Assembly (NCBI GenBank): GCA_002396385.1
Contig: DGTD01000100.1
Location: 17,920 to 81,919 of the forward strand
Reading direction: 5' to 3'
DNA length: 64,000 nucleotides
Origin: Bacteroidales bacterium UBA4345
GTDB taxonomy: Bacteria > Bacteroidota > Bacteroidia > Bacteroidales > Paludibacteraceae
Below the pieces are notes generated by a model. It ran no database searches, was not told the origin of the DNA, and was given only the letters and a program-made list of their open reading frames with translations. Positions within the stretch are counted from its first letter, which is position 1; every line of letters starts with the position of its first letter. Made by a program: the position numbers and the translations under genes. Of the stretch, positions 50,844-58,072 are shown piece after piece.

Positions 50844-52454
50844 ATGACATTTGAAGAGATTGACGAAGAATATTTCAGACTAGCCTGCAACACTGGAGCG
50901 AACTTTTACAGGCAAGTACAAGCGCTCGCCCGCAACAAAGAGGTGATGGATGCGCTATATGCCGAAGAAGAGTTGAAAGTTTTTGACGACAAAAGCCGTA
51001 ACTATGGCGGTCTAAACAGCCGTCTGTTGCTGGCCGCCATTCACGACATACTGACCAGTTACGAAGGCCTGGACCGTAAAAACTCGATTATCAGAGATTT
51101 AGGTTTACCAAAACCCAAAATGAGGCTAGACAACAACGAAGGCTACGGACTGGCCTCGCTGATGCTCCGTTTCTTGAATCCAAGCCGCAACGACGTATAC
51201 GAAAGTCTGGAAGGGATAGGCACCCAAGATGGTTTGACCATTGCCAGCGAGTTCATAAACCTTGTCAAGAAAGGATATAAGAATCCGCACGAGGGCGACG
51301 GTTTCCTTCTCGTCCGCTACCTACGCGCATACGGCATCGACAAGGAATTGGTCAACCAATACATCATCAGGCTCTACCGTTTTGCGAACGTCATGGCAAA
51401 AGGCGACAATAAAATAACCGAAGAGGAGAGTTTATGGCTAGCCAGCATAATGGGCTATATACAGAAGAGTCCGACCCAGTTTAAAGATATTGACGAAGAC
51501 GACTTTGAGACACTCGGCACCAACGACGAGCCAGAACCTGAGCCCGAGCAGAAAGAGCCAGAGGGGGAACCCGAAGAACCGGCAGAAGTCCGACTGAACA
51601 AACTGGTAGGTTTGGCAACGGTGAAAGAGGAAGTCAACAAACTGGCCAGCTTTTTGAAAATACAGCAGTTGAGGAAAGAAAAGAACTTGAAGGCAGCCCC
51701 CATCTCGTACCACTGTGTGTTTACGGGCAACCCGGGGACCGGAAAGACCACAGTGGCCCGCATTTTGGCCGGTATTTACAAAGAGCTTGGGATATTAAAG
51801 AAAGGCCAGTTGGTAGAGACCGACCGTTCGGGTCTGGTAGCCGAATTTGTAGGTCAGACAGCCGTAAAGACGAACAAGATAATCGACAGCGCACTCGACG
51901 GAGTGCTCTTCATTGACGAGGCCTATTCATTAGTAGCCGGTGGGGAAAACGACTTTGGCGGAGAAGCCATCGCAACCCTTCTGAAACGAATGGAAGACAA
52001 CCGCGACCGCCTTATCGTAATTCTGGCTGGTTATTCCGACGAGATGCAGGCATTTATTGACTCCAATCCTGGCCTGCAGTCGCGCTTCAACCGCTACATC
52101 AAGTTCGACGACTATAACGCAGACGAACTACTAGAGATCTTCAAGCGAAGAGCAGAAGACAATGAATATAAGCTAAGTGAAGAGGCAGAAGCCGCACTAA
52201 AGGCGCTACTCGACAAGTCTGTTGCAGAAAAGGACAAGAATTTCGGCAACGGGCGCTTTGTCCGCAACCTGTTTGAAAAGTCAATCGAGCGTCAAGCCGT
52301 GCGCCTTGCATCGGAGACAGACCTGACAGAAGAGAAACTGTGCGCACTCGAGCCCCAAGACTTAGAAGATGAGAAAAAAGACGGCGACAAAAAAGTTGAA
52401 GCTGAGGGAACCGAAGACAAGAAGGACGAGACTTTTGACGAAAAGGACCAATAA
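50844..52454 (+). CDS. CbxX/CfxQ-type AAA+ ATPase with helical N-terminal domain
   Basis: 536 residues. Residues 1-220 are helical with a TerB-like stretch (NVMAKGDNKITEEESLW); an acidic Pro/Glu linker (PEPEPEQKEPEGEPEEP) follows. The AAA+ module (about 250-500) has Walker A GNPGTGKTT, Walker B VLFIDEAYSL, sensor region LIVILAGYSDEM and the arginine-finger segment LQSRFNRYIKF; GNGRFVRNLFE lies in the lid. The C-terminus is an acidic Lys/Glu tail. CbxX-type ATPases remodel partner proteins (Rubisco in the founding case); here no Rubisco is present. It is the last of three tightly spaced genes. Confidence 0.88.
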   Translation: MTFEEIDEEYFRLACNTGANFYRQVQALARNKEVMDALYAEEELKVFDDKSRNYGGLNSRLLLAAIHDILTSYEGLDRKNSIIRDLGLPKPKMRLDNNEGYGLASLMLRFLNPSRNDVYESLEGIGTQDGLTIASEFINLVKKGYKNPHEGDGFLLVRYLRAYGIDKELVNQYIIRLYRFANVMAKGDNKITEEESLWLASIMGYIQKSPTQFKDIDEDDFETLGTNDEPEPEPEQKEPEGEPEEPAEVRLNKLVGLATVKEEVNKLASFLKIQQLRKEKNLKAAPISYHCVFTGNPGTGKTTVARILAGIYKELGILKKGQLVETDRSGLVAEFVGQTAVKTNKIIDSALDGVLFIDEAYSLVAGGENDFGGEAIATLLKRMEDNRDRLIVILAGYSDEMQAFIDSNPGLQSRFNRYIKFDDYNADELLEIFKRRAEDNEYKLSEEAEAALKALLDKSVAEKDKNFGNGRFVRNLFEKSIERQAVRLASETDLTEEKLCALEPQDLEDEKKDGDKKVEAEGTEDKKDETFDEKDQ

Positions 52455-52471
52455 AAAAGCTAAATAATCGC

Positions 52472-52479
52472 TAAATTTG
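52472..52479 (+). promoter_or_regulatory. -7 element of the GldF-like gene
   Basis: TAAATTTG, 22 bases before the ATG at 52502, so this gene has its own promoter separate from the ATPase. Confidence 0.5.
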
Positions 52480-52501
52480 CACCGTTGAAATAAAGAAAGA
52501 C

Positions 52502-53230
52502 ATGTTAGTACTTTTAAGGAAAGAATTCAGCACATTTTTCAGCAGTCCTATGGGCTACATCGTGATAGGCGTATTCCTGCTCATTACAGGCTTGTTCTTG
52601 TGGGTGTTCCGCGGCGAATACAACATTATGGACAACGGCTATGCCAACCTTAACGGTTTGTTCATAATGGCACCCTGGCTCTACCTGTTTCTCGTGCCAG
52701 CCATCACAATGCGTCTGTTTGCCGAAGAGAAACGCACAGGCACCCTCGAGTTATTGCTCAGCCGTCCGATAAGCCGAACCAGCATAGTCATGAGCAAATA
52801 TCTGGCAGGATTGCTTTTGGTGATTGTATCGCTGATTCCGACACTGGTCTATGTAATTAGCGTGTACTGCATGGGCGACCCTATGGGCAACCTCGATATG
52901 GGAGGCACGTGGGGTTCGTACATCGGTCTGGTTTTCCTTGCCGGTGTATACGTGGCAATAGGGGTGTTTGCTTCAAGCCTAACCGACAACCAGATTATCG
53001 CCTTCATAATAGCGGCCGTACTCAGCGGCGTGTTCTATTACGGATTCGACCTTGTGGGGCAGACAAGCAATAACGGTGGTACACAGGCATTAGTGTCAAG
53101 TTTTGGCATCAGCGCGCATTACGACGCTATGAGCCGTGGTGTGATTGACAGCCGCGACGCCATCTACTTCCTAGTTGTGATAGCCGCTTTTGTGTTCGGC
53201 ACGAAACTGGTCATCGAGAAACAAGAATAA
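52502..53230 (+). CDS. gldF: GldF-like ABC transporter permease
   Basis: 242 residues with six membrane helices. The opening RKEFSTFFSSPMGYIVIGVF, then LFIMAPWLYLFLVPAITMRL, FAEEKRTGTLELLLSRPI and LKYLAGLLL-type spacing are typical of GldF and related ABC-2 permeases. In gliding Bacteroidota GldF works with GldG (substrate-binding-like) and the ATPase GldA. Neither is present in this window: the next gene, 17 bases downstream, is a phosphopantetheinyl transferase. The protein may be an orphan, or its partners are encoded elsewhere. The gldF symbol is by family similarity only. Confidence 0.8.
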   Translation: MLVLLRKEFSTFFSSPMGYIVIGVFLLITGLFLWVFRGEYNIMDNGYANLNGLFIMAPWLYLFLVPAITMRLFAEEKRTGTLELLLSRPISRTSIVMSKYLAGLLLVIVSLIPTLVYVISVYCMGDPMGNLDMGGTWGSYIGLVFLAGVYVAIGVFASSLTDNQIIAFIIAAVLSGVFYYGFDLVGQTSNNGGTQALVSSFGISAHYDAMSRGVIDSRDAIYFLVVIAAFVFGTKLVIEKQE

Positions 53231-53247
53231 TAAATTCAAAAACAAGC

Positions 53248-53871
53248 ATGCTGGATTTCGAGCTACAAACGGACGCTTCAACTACCCTACAAGTGTGGAA
53301 GATGGAAGAAGACCTTGGGCAGATTACAGCACAGACTAACCTTGACACAATAAGCGGATTCGGACAACTTTCATACAAAAGGCAAAAAGAAAAAGCCTTT
53401 GTAAATTTCCTGCTACAGCGGGAACTACCCAAAGCCCGCATCTGCTATAACGAAAACGGGAGGCCCTATCTGCCCGATTACCCGTCGACCAGCATAAGCA
53501 TCAGCCATACAGGCAATTTTGCCTGCCTGCTGCTTAGCAGAAACCACAAAAAAACTGGTGTGGACATTGAAAAAAACGACACTGCCAAAGTGTTGCGCGT
53601 ACGCCACAAATTTATGGTAAAAGAGGAGATAACACTCTACCCTACTGCCGATGAGGGAATCGATGCCCTACTGGCATGGACGACCAAAGAGGCCCTTTTT
53701 AAATTGGCCGACCCACCACACTATGACTTTCTTGAAGGTTTCAGAATTACCGAATGCCAGATAACAGGCAACCAAGGCCACAGCATTGTAATTGACCTAT
53801 TGAACAACGAGACATACGAAGTCAGACATCTGCTTACACAAAACTACGCCCTTAGTATGTGCGTGTTCTAA
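53248..53871 (+). CDS. 4'-phosphopantetheinyl transferase superfamily protein
   Basis: 207 residues. It has the magnesium/CoA motif KTGVDIEK and the downstream WTTKEALFKL, plus SISISHTGNFACLLLS preceding them, as in AcpS/Sfp-type enzymes. Such enzymes transfer 4'-phosphopantetheine from CoA to acyl- or peptidyl-carrier proteins. It is somewhat shorter than Sfp (about 225-240 residues). No carrier protein or synthase is in the window. It starts 17 bases after the GldF-like gene and is followed by the ATP-grasp-like gene after 23 bases. Confidence 0.88.
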   Translation: MLDFELQTDASTTLQVWKMEEDLGQITAQTNLDTISGFGQLSYKRQKEKAFVNFLLQRELPKARICYNENGRPYLPDYPSTSISISHTGNFACLLLSRNHKKTGVDIEKNDTAKVLRVRHKFMVKEEITLYPTADEGIDALLAWTTKEALFKLADPPHYDFLEGFRITECQITGNQGHSIVIDLLNNETYEVRHLLTQNYALSMCVF

Positions 53872-53894
53872 AAAAGCCCTTCAAACTATATAAG

Positions 53895-55094
53895 ATGGAC
53901 AAACAGAAGAACATCTGGCTGTTAAACTTCGAGCACGACCTCGCACTGGCAAGCGGGAAGCCTTTCTATATCCCCCCAAAAGTAGCAAGTGCCATGAACG
54001 AGGACCTGAGTCCGCTTCCCTTTTGGCTGACCGGCAACCCTAGAGTACTAACCAAGCAACTAACAAACCAGCTGGCAATTGCAGAAGACACAGCAGAACT
54101 AATGCAACAACTTGGCATAAAGGGGGAACTTTGTCCATGTCGGGACTTCATTCCAACGGGCAGCGAAACCTATAATGTGTGGGGGTGGGACCCCCAGTCG
54201 GCCCAGCAACTACGAAAATTCGGTTTTGAATATCCAGAAGAATTAGGCCATATAAAGACATGGAGCCACCGCGGCAAAACCATACATTTCCTTCAAGAAT
54301 TCGCAACCAACAATCTTTTTCCCAAACATCTGCTTCCACGGAAAGCGACAAAGCTTGTCGAGATAGAAGGATGGACACAATCGGAGAGGCTCGTACTGAA
54401 AGCTCCCCTATCTGGCAGCGGACGCGGGATTTGGTGGGCAATTAACGGTTATGACTTTAACGTGCAACGGTGGTCGAACCGTGCCATCAGCACACAGGGC
54501 AGCGTGATTTGCGAGCCCATTTGGAATAAGACAGGCGACTTCGCCATGGAGTTCCGCTGCTCGGACGGGAAAGTGCTATTTGCCGGCTATTCCCACTTTA
54601 TGGCCGACAATGCGGGCGTCTACCGGTGCAATCTGCTGGAAAGCGACGAAGCCATCGGTGCGCTGTTGGCCCAAAAAGTAGGAGGCGACACCTTGAAAAA
54701 AGTGCGGGAACTCTGGGCCGGACTGTTGGCGCAAACCATAGCCCCACACTACAACGGCATAGTGGGTATAGATATGCTGACCGGCATTGTAGAAGGCAAA
54801 GAGCTACTCAACCCATGCGTGGAAATCAATCTGCGCATGACGATGGGTATGGCAGCCCGACTGGTTTACGACCAATGGATAGCCCCAGGCAGCGCAGGCG
54901 AATACCGCACCATCCACTTCAAACAAGACGGAGAGCTGAAAATCCACGCCACCGAGCAACGCAAACAGCACCCTGTAGAACTTGTAGACGGGAAAATAAG
55001 CAAAGGCTACGTACTACTGACAGCAGAAACCGAACAAACACACTATGGAGTGGAAATAGAGGTATGGAAAAAACAGCATAGCTTCAATCCATAA
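53895..55094 (+). CDS. Conserved hypothetical protein with ATP-grasp-like features
   Basis: 399 residues from the ATG at 53895. The opening NIWLLNFEHDLALASGKPFY is a distinctive start. Central and C-terminal segments recall an ATP-grasp fold: LVLKAPLSGSGRGIWW (a glycine-rich strand-loop), VICEPIWNKTGDFAMEFR, and a late NPCVEINLRMTMG resembling the metal-binding E-x-N-x-R. If so it would ligate a carboxylate to an amine or thiol. It is probably co-transcribed with the phosphopantetheinyl transferase 23 bases upstream. I do not recognise the substrate or a named family. Confidence 0.7.
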   Translation: MDKQKNIWLLNFEHDLALASGKPFYIPPKVASAMNEDLSPLPFWLTGNPRVLTKQLTNQLAIAEDTAELMQQLGIKGELCPCRDFIPTGSETYNVWGWDPQSAQQLRKFGFEYPEELGHIKTWSHRGKTIHFLQEFATNNLFPKHLLPRKATKLVEIEGWTQSERLVLKAPLSGSGRGIWWAINGYDFNVQRWSNRAISTQGSVICEPIWNKTGDFAMEFRCSDGKVLFAGYSHFMADNAGVYRCNLLESDEAIGALLAQKVGGDTLKKVRELWAGLLAQTIAPHYNGIVGIDMLTGIVEGKELLNPCVEINLRMTMGMAARLVYDQWIAPGSAGEYRTIHFKQDGELKIHATEQRKQHPVELVDGKISKGYVLLTAETEQTHYGVEIEVWKKQHSFNP

Positions 55095-55137
55095 TTGTTA
55101 ATTGTTTCTTATTTTTACGGATATAAAAAATCTGTTT

Positions 55138-55962
55138 ATGTTAAAAGGCCGATATACCTGCGAACAACTAAAAGCCATCCGTTCAGAGATTGCCAAAGCA
55201 AACGATATAGACTACACCCCTTCGGTATGCAATTACCAAGGCATCTGCCGCGGCACCTGTCCAGCCTGCGAGGCAGAGCGCTCGTATATCGAGCAAGAAC
55301 TGTCGTTACGCCAAAAGGCTGGTAAAGCAGTGAAGATTGTGGGCTTGGCATCGAGCCTTTTAGCGCTTTCGGTTCAAAACATCTCCGCACAAGAACGTCA
55401 GGAGATGAACAGCGACTCATTGGTTTGGGAAAACTATTTTTTCGATTTTGGCAACATCAAGCCCGAAAACGAGCAACAGATTGAAGAGATGACAGAGTTC
55501 ATCAACGAGTACCCCGACAAACTGTTCTTGGTTGTAGGGCACACCGATGCACGTGGAAGTGAGAACTACAACTTAAGACTGTCGTTAAAACGGGCAGAAT
55601 ACGTAAGTCAATGGTTGGCAAGCCGTTGTAATAACAAAAACATTAGAATCGTACCAGTTGGTTTAGCCTATTTTAAACCCAACATAGCAAATGCCACCGA
55701 TGAGGTAGCGCACGAGCAAAACAGGCGTGCGTCGCTGGAAATATACAACCCCAACCGTTATAATGGCAAGTCGGCAGTTTTAGTAGAATTGGCAATTTAT
55801 AAGACTCTGATAGGAGCCGATACCAAGCTGAGCAGTTTTGAGAAGAAGCTGGGAAAGCTAGACGCTATTAATCCGTTAGTACGGAGTTCCAAATACGACA
55901 AATTGGCCAAAGAAATCAGAAAAGCAAGAGAAACATTTTTATTTGGCGGGTCAAGAAAATAA
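55138..55962 (+). CDS. Five-cysteine N-terminal module fused to an OmpA-like domain
   Basis: 274 residues. Residues 1-70 (MLKGRYTCEQLKAIR..., cysteines at 8, 31, 37, 41, 44) match the N-terminus of the 26203-26880 protein. A hydrophobic segment (about 63-82, KAVKIVGLASSLLALSVQ) ends before ISAQE, a possible cleavage or membrane anchor. An OmpA-like peptidoglycan-binding domain follows (about 96-215): NYFFDFGNIKPENEQQIE, VVGHTDARGSENYNLRLS, LKRAEYVSQWL and HEQNRRASLEIY. The C-terminal 60 residues are helical and basic. The layout suggests a cytosolic cysteine head and a periplasmic peptidoglycan grip. The ATG at 55138 is chosen because it aligns with the paralogous start. Confidence 0.83.
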   Translation: MLKGRYTCEQLKAIRSEIAKANDIDYTPSVCNYQGICRGTCPACEAERSYIEQELSLRQKAGKAVKIVGLASSLLALSVQNISAQERQEMNSDSLVWENYFFDFGNIKPENEQQIEEMTEFINEYPDKLFLVVGHTDARGSENYNLRLSLKRAEYVSQWLASRCNNKNIRIVPVGLAYFKPNIANATDEVAHEQNRRASLEIYNPNRYNGKSAVLVELAIYKTLIGADTKLSSFEKKLGKLDAINPLVRSSKYDKLAKEIRKARETFLFGGSRK

Positions 55963-55986
55963 AAAGGGTACACAGCAGTGCACCCT
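55959..55986 (-). terminator. Terminator of the CobW-type GTPase gene
   Basis: Nine-bp stem (AGGGTGCAC / GTGTACCCT, one G-U pair) with a TGCT loop on the minus strand, then TTTTATTTT. Confidence 0.75.
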
Positions 55987-56012
55987 CATTACAAAAAGTA
56001 TTATTGCTTTAA

Positions 56013-57350
56013 TTAGAACTTGTCGACAGGGGAAAGGCAGGCATCGAGTGCCTTGCAGATAGCCTCCTTATCCATTTTCTGGCCGATGAAGACCAGTTTT
56101 TCCATACGGTCGCCGTAAGGCTCCTTCCACTCCTTCTTCATATCAGGATTATCGTTGAGTATGTTCCGCTTCTCCTCTTCCGGAGCGGAAGCAATCCACA
56201 GCCCAGATTCCTGCAAATTTTTCTGTGTACCCGCCTGTTCGAACAAGTACGACATATTCGTCTCATCGGCAAAATAGACAACACCCTTGCAGCGGATAAT
56301 GCTGCGGTCCCACTTTTTAGAGGCCCAGTCGATGAACTTGTTTCTGTTGAACGGATCGCGGCAGAAATAGACGAAAGTACCAATGCCGTACTCCTCCACT
56401 TCACCGCCATCGTGGTGGTGGCAATGACAGTGCCCGCCATGGTGGTGTTCATGTCCATCGTGCTCATGGTCGTGTTCATGTTCATGCTCACACTCACGGT
56501 CGTGGTGATGGTGGTGTCCGCAACGAGGGCAGACTTCGTCATCATCGTCGTCATCGCCATCGTGGTGGTGATGGTGTTCGTGATGGAGATGCTCGTGTTC
56601 GTCATCATCCTCTTCTATCGGGCGGTCAATTTCGGCAATCCACCCGGCAGAAAGAACAGCTTTGCCGAAATCGAAGCGTTTGCAGTCCACAATCCGCTCC
56701 ACATCGACATTACAGAAATCGGTTTCAATAATCTCGGCATTAGGCTGCAGGGTCTTGATAACCTTTTTCAGTTTAGCCAACTCCTCAGGAGAGACAAGGC
56801 TGACTTTGTTAAGAAGTATGATGTCGCAGAACTCAATTTGCTGGATAACCAGGTTTTCAATATCCTCTTCATCGATATTCTCTTTCACGAGTTCGCTACC
56901 GCAGCCGAACTCCTGCGTCATACGCAACGCATCGACCACCGAAACCACCGCATCGAGTCGGCAGATGTCAGGCATACCGTATTTTCGAGCCATATCGCTC
57001 ATCGAGGTAATAGTTTGGGCGATAGGGACAGGTTCACAAATGCCGCTGGCCTCAATAACAATGTAGTCGAACTTATTGGTTTCAGCAATATCGGTAAGTT
57101 GTTTGATGAGGTCCTCTTTAAGGGTGCAACAAATACATCCGTTTTGGAGTGGCACCAGGCTATCGTCTTTCGTGCTAACCACCCCCCCCTTTTGAATAAG
57201 GGTTTCATCGATATTCACTTCACCGATATCGTTAACGATAACAGCGAACTTAATACCCTTTTTATTACCAAGAATGTGGTTAAGAAGCGTAGTCTTACCA
57301 CTGCCAAGGTAACCCGTAAGGAGGGTTACCGGGATGGGATTGTTTCTCAT
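56013..57350 (-). CDS. CobW/COG0523 GTPase with very His-rich insertion (metal chaperone)
   Basis: 445 residues from the ATG at 57350. G1 is GYLGSGKTTLLNHIL; NDIGEVNIDE follows; the metal motif GCICC (C-x-C-C) appears as NGCICCTLKEDL; EASGICEP and a G4-like LLNKVS complete the GTPase. Between the GTPase and the C-terminal CobW_C domain (about 253-320) is an insertion of His, Asp and Glu with CPRCGHH and repeated HEHEHDHEHD. COG0523 proteins deliver Zn, Co or Ni to enzymes using GTP. The His-rich loop fits zinc or nickel storage. No zinc-uptake regulator site is evident. The last residues are NPDMKKEWKEPYGD onward, typical of the family. Confidence 0.92.
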   Translation of the reverse strand: MRNNPIPVTLLTGYLGSGKTTLLNHILGNKKGIKFAVIVNDIGEVNIDETLIQKGGVVSTKDDSLVPLQNGCICCTLKEDLIKQLTDIAETNKFDYIVIEASGICEPVPIAQTITSMSDMARKYGMPDICRLDAVVSVVDALRMTQEFGCGSELVKENIDEEDIENLVIQQIEFCDIILLNKVSLVSPEELAKLKKVIKTLQPNAEIIETDFCNVDVERIVDCKRFDFGKAVLSAGWIAEIDRPIEEDDDEHEHLHHEHHHHHDGDDDDDDEVCPRCGHHHHHDRECEHEHEHDHEHDGHEHHHGGHCHCHHHDGGEVEEYGIGTFVYFCRDPFNRNKFIDWASKKWDRSIIRCKGVVYFADETNMSYLFEQAGTQKNLQESGLWIASAPEEEKRNILNDNPDMKKEWKEPYGDRMEKLVFIGQKMDKEAICKALDACLSPVDKF

Positions 57351-57386
57351 ATACAACTTAAAAATCTCTAAAAAATACTATATAGC

Positions 57387-57420
57387 AAAGGCTCGAAATC
57401 GGTTTAGAAATCGAGCCTTT
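57387..57420 (-). terminator. Terminator-like hairpin of the Spy-like lipoprotein gene
   Basis: Ten-bp stem AAAGGCTCGA / TCGAGCCTTT with a 14-base loop lies 22 bases after the stop of the 57443-57952 gene. The T-run after it is short, so termination strength is uncertain. Confidence 0.5.
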
Positions 57421-57442
57421 CTGTTATCTGATAAAAATGTAA

Positions 57443-57952
57443 TTACTTAGCAGCGTTAGCGGCAGCGGCAGCAGCGGCAGCCTTAGCGGCAGCGCGTTCA
57501 GCGAACTTCTTCGCCATTTCCTCTTCCATCTTCTCGAATCTGGCAAACTGATCAGCATTGAGGATAGCCTTTACCTGAGCAACCTCTTCAGCGTGGTAAG
57601 CCTTCACCTGGTCGATGCTTGGACGTTCGTTTGCATCGATGTACTTCTCGATTCTGTCGGCGCCAACAGTTAAGATTTCAGCCAACTTAGCCTGCTGTGC
57701 GTCATCGAGGATCAATTCCTTAGTGAGACGCTCCATACGCTTAGCGAAGATATCGTTAGCGTTGATGTCAGGTCTTGCAGAAGAATCGGCAGAGGTAGTA
57801 GCGGCAGCAGTCGTGTCACCCTCACACTTCTTAGTAGTGTCGCAGCATTTTGTGCTGTCAGCACCATCAGTACACTTGTTACTATTGCAGTTACAAGAAG
57901 CCATTGCCACAACAGCAAAGCTTACAGCCAGAAGTTTAAATGTCTTTTTCAT
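57443..57952 (-). CDS. Lipoprotein with Cys-rich linker and Spy/LTxxQ-like helical domain
   Basis: 169 residues from the ATG at 57952. Lipoprotein signal MKKTFKLLAVSFAVVAMASC with lipobox MASC. A cysteine-rich stretch follows (CNCNSNKCTD, KCCDTTKKCEG), then a Thr/Ala/Ser linker. The helical part (about 65-135) has LTKELILDDAQQAKLAEI and QVKAILNADQFARFEKM, the pattern of periplasmic Spy/CpxP-type LTxxQ proteins, which are ATP-independent chaperones or stress sensors. The C-terminus is a long alanine run. Six cysteines after the lipid cysteine are odd for a Spy-like protein and may bind metal. A full -33/-7 promoter precedes it. Confidence 0.75.
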   Translation of the reverse strand: MKKTFKLLAVSFAVVAMASCNCNSNKCTDGADSTKCCDTTKKCEGDTTAAATTSADSSARPDINANDIFAKRMERLTKELILDDAQQAKLAEILTVGADRIEKYIDANERPSIDQVKAYHAEEVAQVKAILNADQFARFEKMEEEMAKKFAERAAAKAAAAAAAANAAK

Positions 57953-57985
57953 TTGATTTTTCAATTGTAATTTATAATTGCTTCG

Positions 57986-58015
57986 CAAATATACAAAAAT
58001 ATTGAATAAAGCAAA
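57986..58015 (-). promoter_or_regulatory. Promoter of the Spy-like lipoprotein gene
   Basis: TTTG (58012-58015) and TATATTTG (57986-57993) on the minus strand, 18 bases apart, a full match to the Bacteroidota promoter pattern. Confidence 0.65.
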
Positions 58016-58072
58016 CTTAAGGAACGAAAGGTTTATTAACAATTGGCATAGAGTTTCCTTATAAAGTGTTTT

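Noticed and set aside
56412..57371. 319-codon plus-strand frame rich in Val and Met opposite the CobW-type gene
   Set aside because: It is the complement of the His/Asp/Glu-rich codons; hydrophobic residues arise from antisense reading of CAC/GAT/GAG codons, not from a membrane protein.
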